Shown here piece after piece: positions 32,128 through 32,563 of a stretch of 32,563 bases of DNA; position 1 is the first letter of the stretch, and each line of letters starts with the position of its first letter. The DNA comes from Bernardetiaceae bacterium (GTDB taxonomy: Bacteria > Bacteroidota > Bacteroidia > Cytophagales > Thermoflexibacteraceae), in the NCBI GenBank assembly GCA_025454895.1, contig JALONO010000024.1, forward strand, positions 1 through 32,563, read 5' to 3'. A model generated the notes under the pieces. It searched no databases. It was not told where the DNA came from and saw only the letters and a program-made list of their open reading frames with translations. The translations under genes and the position numbers were made by a program.

Positions 32128-32239
32128 TATTTAAATGACCTAATGATTGCATGATCAAATGATTTTTTATTTGATTATCAACCATTTATGATACTCGAGA
32201 TGCGCAAACCGATTTTATTCTTTCTGATTGATTTTGAAG
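32128..32239 (+). repeat. Dispersed ~105-bp intergenic repeat, copy F (forward)
   Basis: The copy begins TATTTAAATGACC 6 bp after the hybrid-kinase stop and has four 8-bp units (ATGACCta, ATGATTgc, ATGATCaa, ATGATTtt) and the TTTGATTATCAACCATTTA core. The tail is expanded and diverged (ending TGATTGATTTTGAAGA). It lies between convergent genes. Confidence 0.75.
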
Positions 32240-32243
32240 ATAT

Positions 32244-32275
32244 AAAAACCCAGCCGTTACTGCAAACCGGCTGGG
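32244..32275 (-). terminator. Terminator for the gene at the right edge
   Basis: On the minus strand CCCAGCCG (32275-32268) pairs with CGGCTGGG (32256-32249) around an 11-base loop, followed by five T. It probably ends the minus-strand gene at 32365; on the plus strand the T-tail is poorer. Confidence 0.7.
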
Positions 32276-32393
32276 GTTTGAAGATTTATGCTAGGCCGTC
32301 GCTCACCGCATCAGGCAGGTAACCGAGGCCAGCTGGGGTTTGAAGATTTATGCTAGGCCGTCGCTCACCGCATCAAACAAGTAACCGAGGCCA
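32270..32393. repeat. 62-bp tandem duplication across a gene end
   Basis: Units 32270-32331 and 32332-32393 differ at only about three positions (TCAGGCAGG against TCAAACAAG). Each contains the last codons and stop of the minus-strand gene plus its downstream sequence. The period of 62 is not a multiple of three. Near-identity implies a recent event or ongoing slippage. Confidence 0.85.
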
Positions 32394-32563
32394 TCGGGAT
32401 CAGGTTGCGGAGGGTCAGGTCGTCGGTGATGACGTTGCGGATGCCGTAGCCCAGCAGCACCGAACCGCCCAGCCGCAGGTCGCCGCCGTAGGCCAGGGTG
32501 AAGGTGCGCACTTGGGGGCCGTTCTCGAGCACGTGGTCGCGCATGGCTTCCACAAAAAAGTTG
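32365..32563 (-). CDS. Unidentified protein, C-terminal part (runs off the right edge)
   Basis: About 65 C-terminal residues are visible, including VEAMRDHVLENGPQVRTF, the glycine-rich LAYGGDLRLGGSVLLGYG and RNVITDDLTLRNLIPMASV. The reading frame is open to the window edge and its codon use matches the neighbouring genes, so it is real. I do not recognise the family. Its last residues (ASVTCLMR) and stop codon fall inside the 62-bp tandem duplication, so the same tail is repeated out of frame just downstream. A hairpin with a T-run at 32275-32244 is a likely terminator. It is convergent with the hybrid kinase. Confidence 0.65.
   Translation of the reverse strand, partial: NFFVEAMRDHVLENGPQVRTFTLAYGGDLRLGGSVLLGYGIRNVITDDLTLRNLIPMASVTCLMR

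Overview
The window looks like chromosomal DNA of a high-GC member of the Bacteroidota, perhaps Cytophagales/Hymenobacteraceae-like; the rank below phylum is a guess. The evidence is the gene content: a two-propeller (14-blade) sensor kinase, a 7TMR-DISM kinase fused to a receiver and an AraC domain, an NtrC-type regulator with the GAFTDA loop, AsmA-like, exported RraA-like and GH43 lipid/sugar-periphery proteins. Two leaders also carry Bacteroidota-type TAnnTTTG promoter boxes. Most of it is ordinary single-copy housekeeping and accessory genes in short transcription units. I saw no tRNA, rRNA, CRISPR array, prophage or intact transposase.

Layout. 1-477: start of a membrane pyrophosphatase (minus strand, runs off the left edge). 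620-5477: phosphoesterase, exported RraA-like protein and a large AsmA-like protein. 5547-5966: ruvX (minus, TTG start). 5979-6530: a repeat copy, a promoter and a possibly structured leader ahead of dapF. 7360-14172: a three-gene signalling block of periplasmic-sensing histidine kinase, REC-histidine kinase and NtrC-type regulator. 14292-15278: an AT-rich, probably acquired lipoprotein esterase, followed by a 183-bp MITE-like element and a repeat copy. 15666-18563 (minus): acyl-CoA carboxyltransferase and an orphan alpha-oxoamine-synthase-like enzyme. 18636-23567: MBL hydrolase, recX, HGSNAT-like acyltransferase, small membrane protein, VOC protein, methyltransferase and rhodanese. 23568-25299: an inverted-repeat-rich noncoding stretch, bcp, a RsbW-like ATPase and ybeY. 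25473-32122: enoyl-CoA hydratase, GH43-discoidin-FN3 protein, LysE exporter and a hybrid one-protein phosphorelay. 32270-32563: a 62-bp tandem duplication across the 3' end of an unidentified minus-strand gene.

The most notable unexplained signal is a dispersed, AT-rich intergenic repeat of about 105 bp. Nine copies, intact to badly decayed, lie at 5979, 15467, 19714, 19853, 22225, 25327, 26254, 28216 and 32128. The better copies share imperfect inverted ends (TATACTAAAAT / ATTTTGGTATA) and an internal module of four 8-bp units of the form ATGAYTnn. Copies occur in both orientations, between divergent, convergent and co-directional genes, which fits a small non-autonomous mobile element better than a regulatory site. 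One copy supplies the apparent start codon of a methyltransferase ORF. Other candidates are the MITE-like element, a three-way-junction leader before dapF and a cluster of mutually exclusive hairpins at 23627-23754. No complete new multi-gene system is evident.
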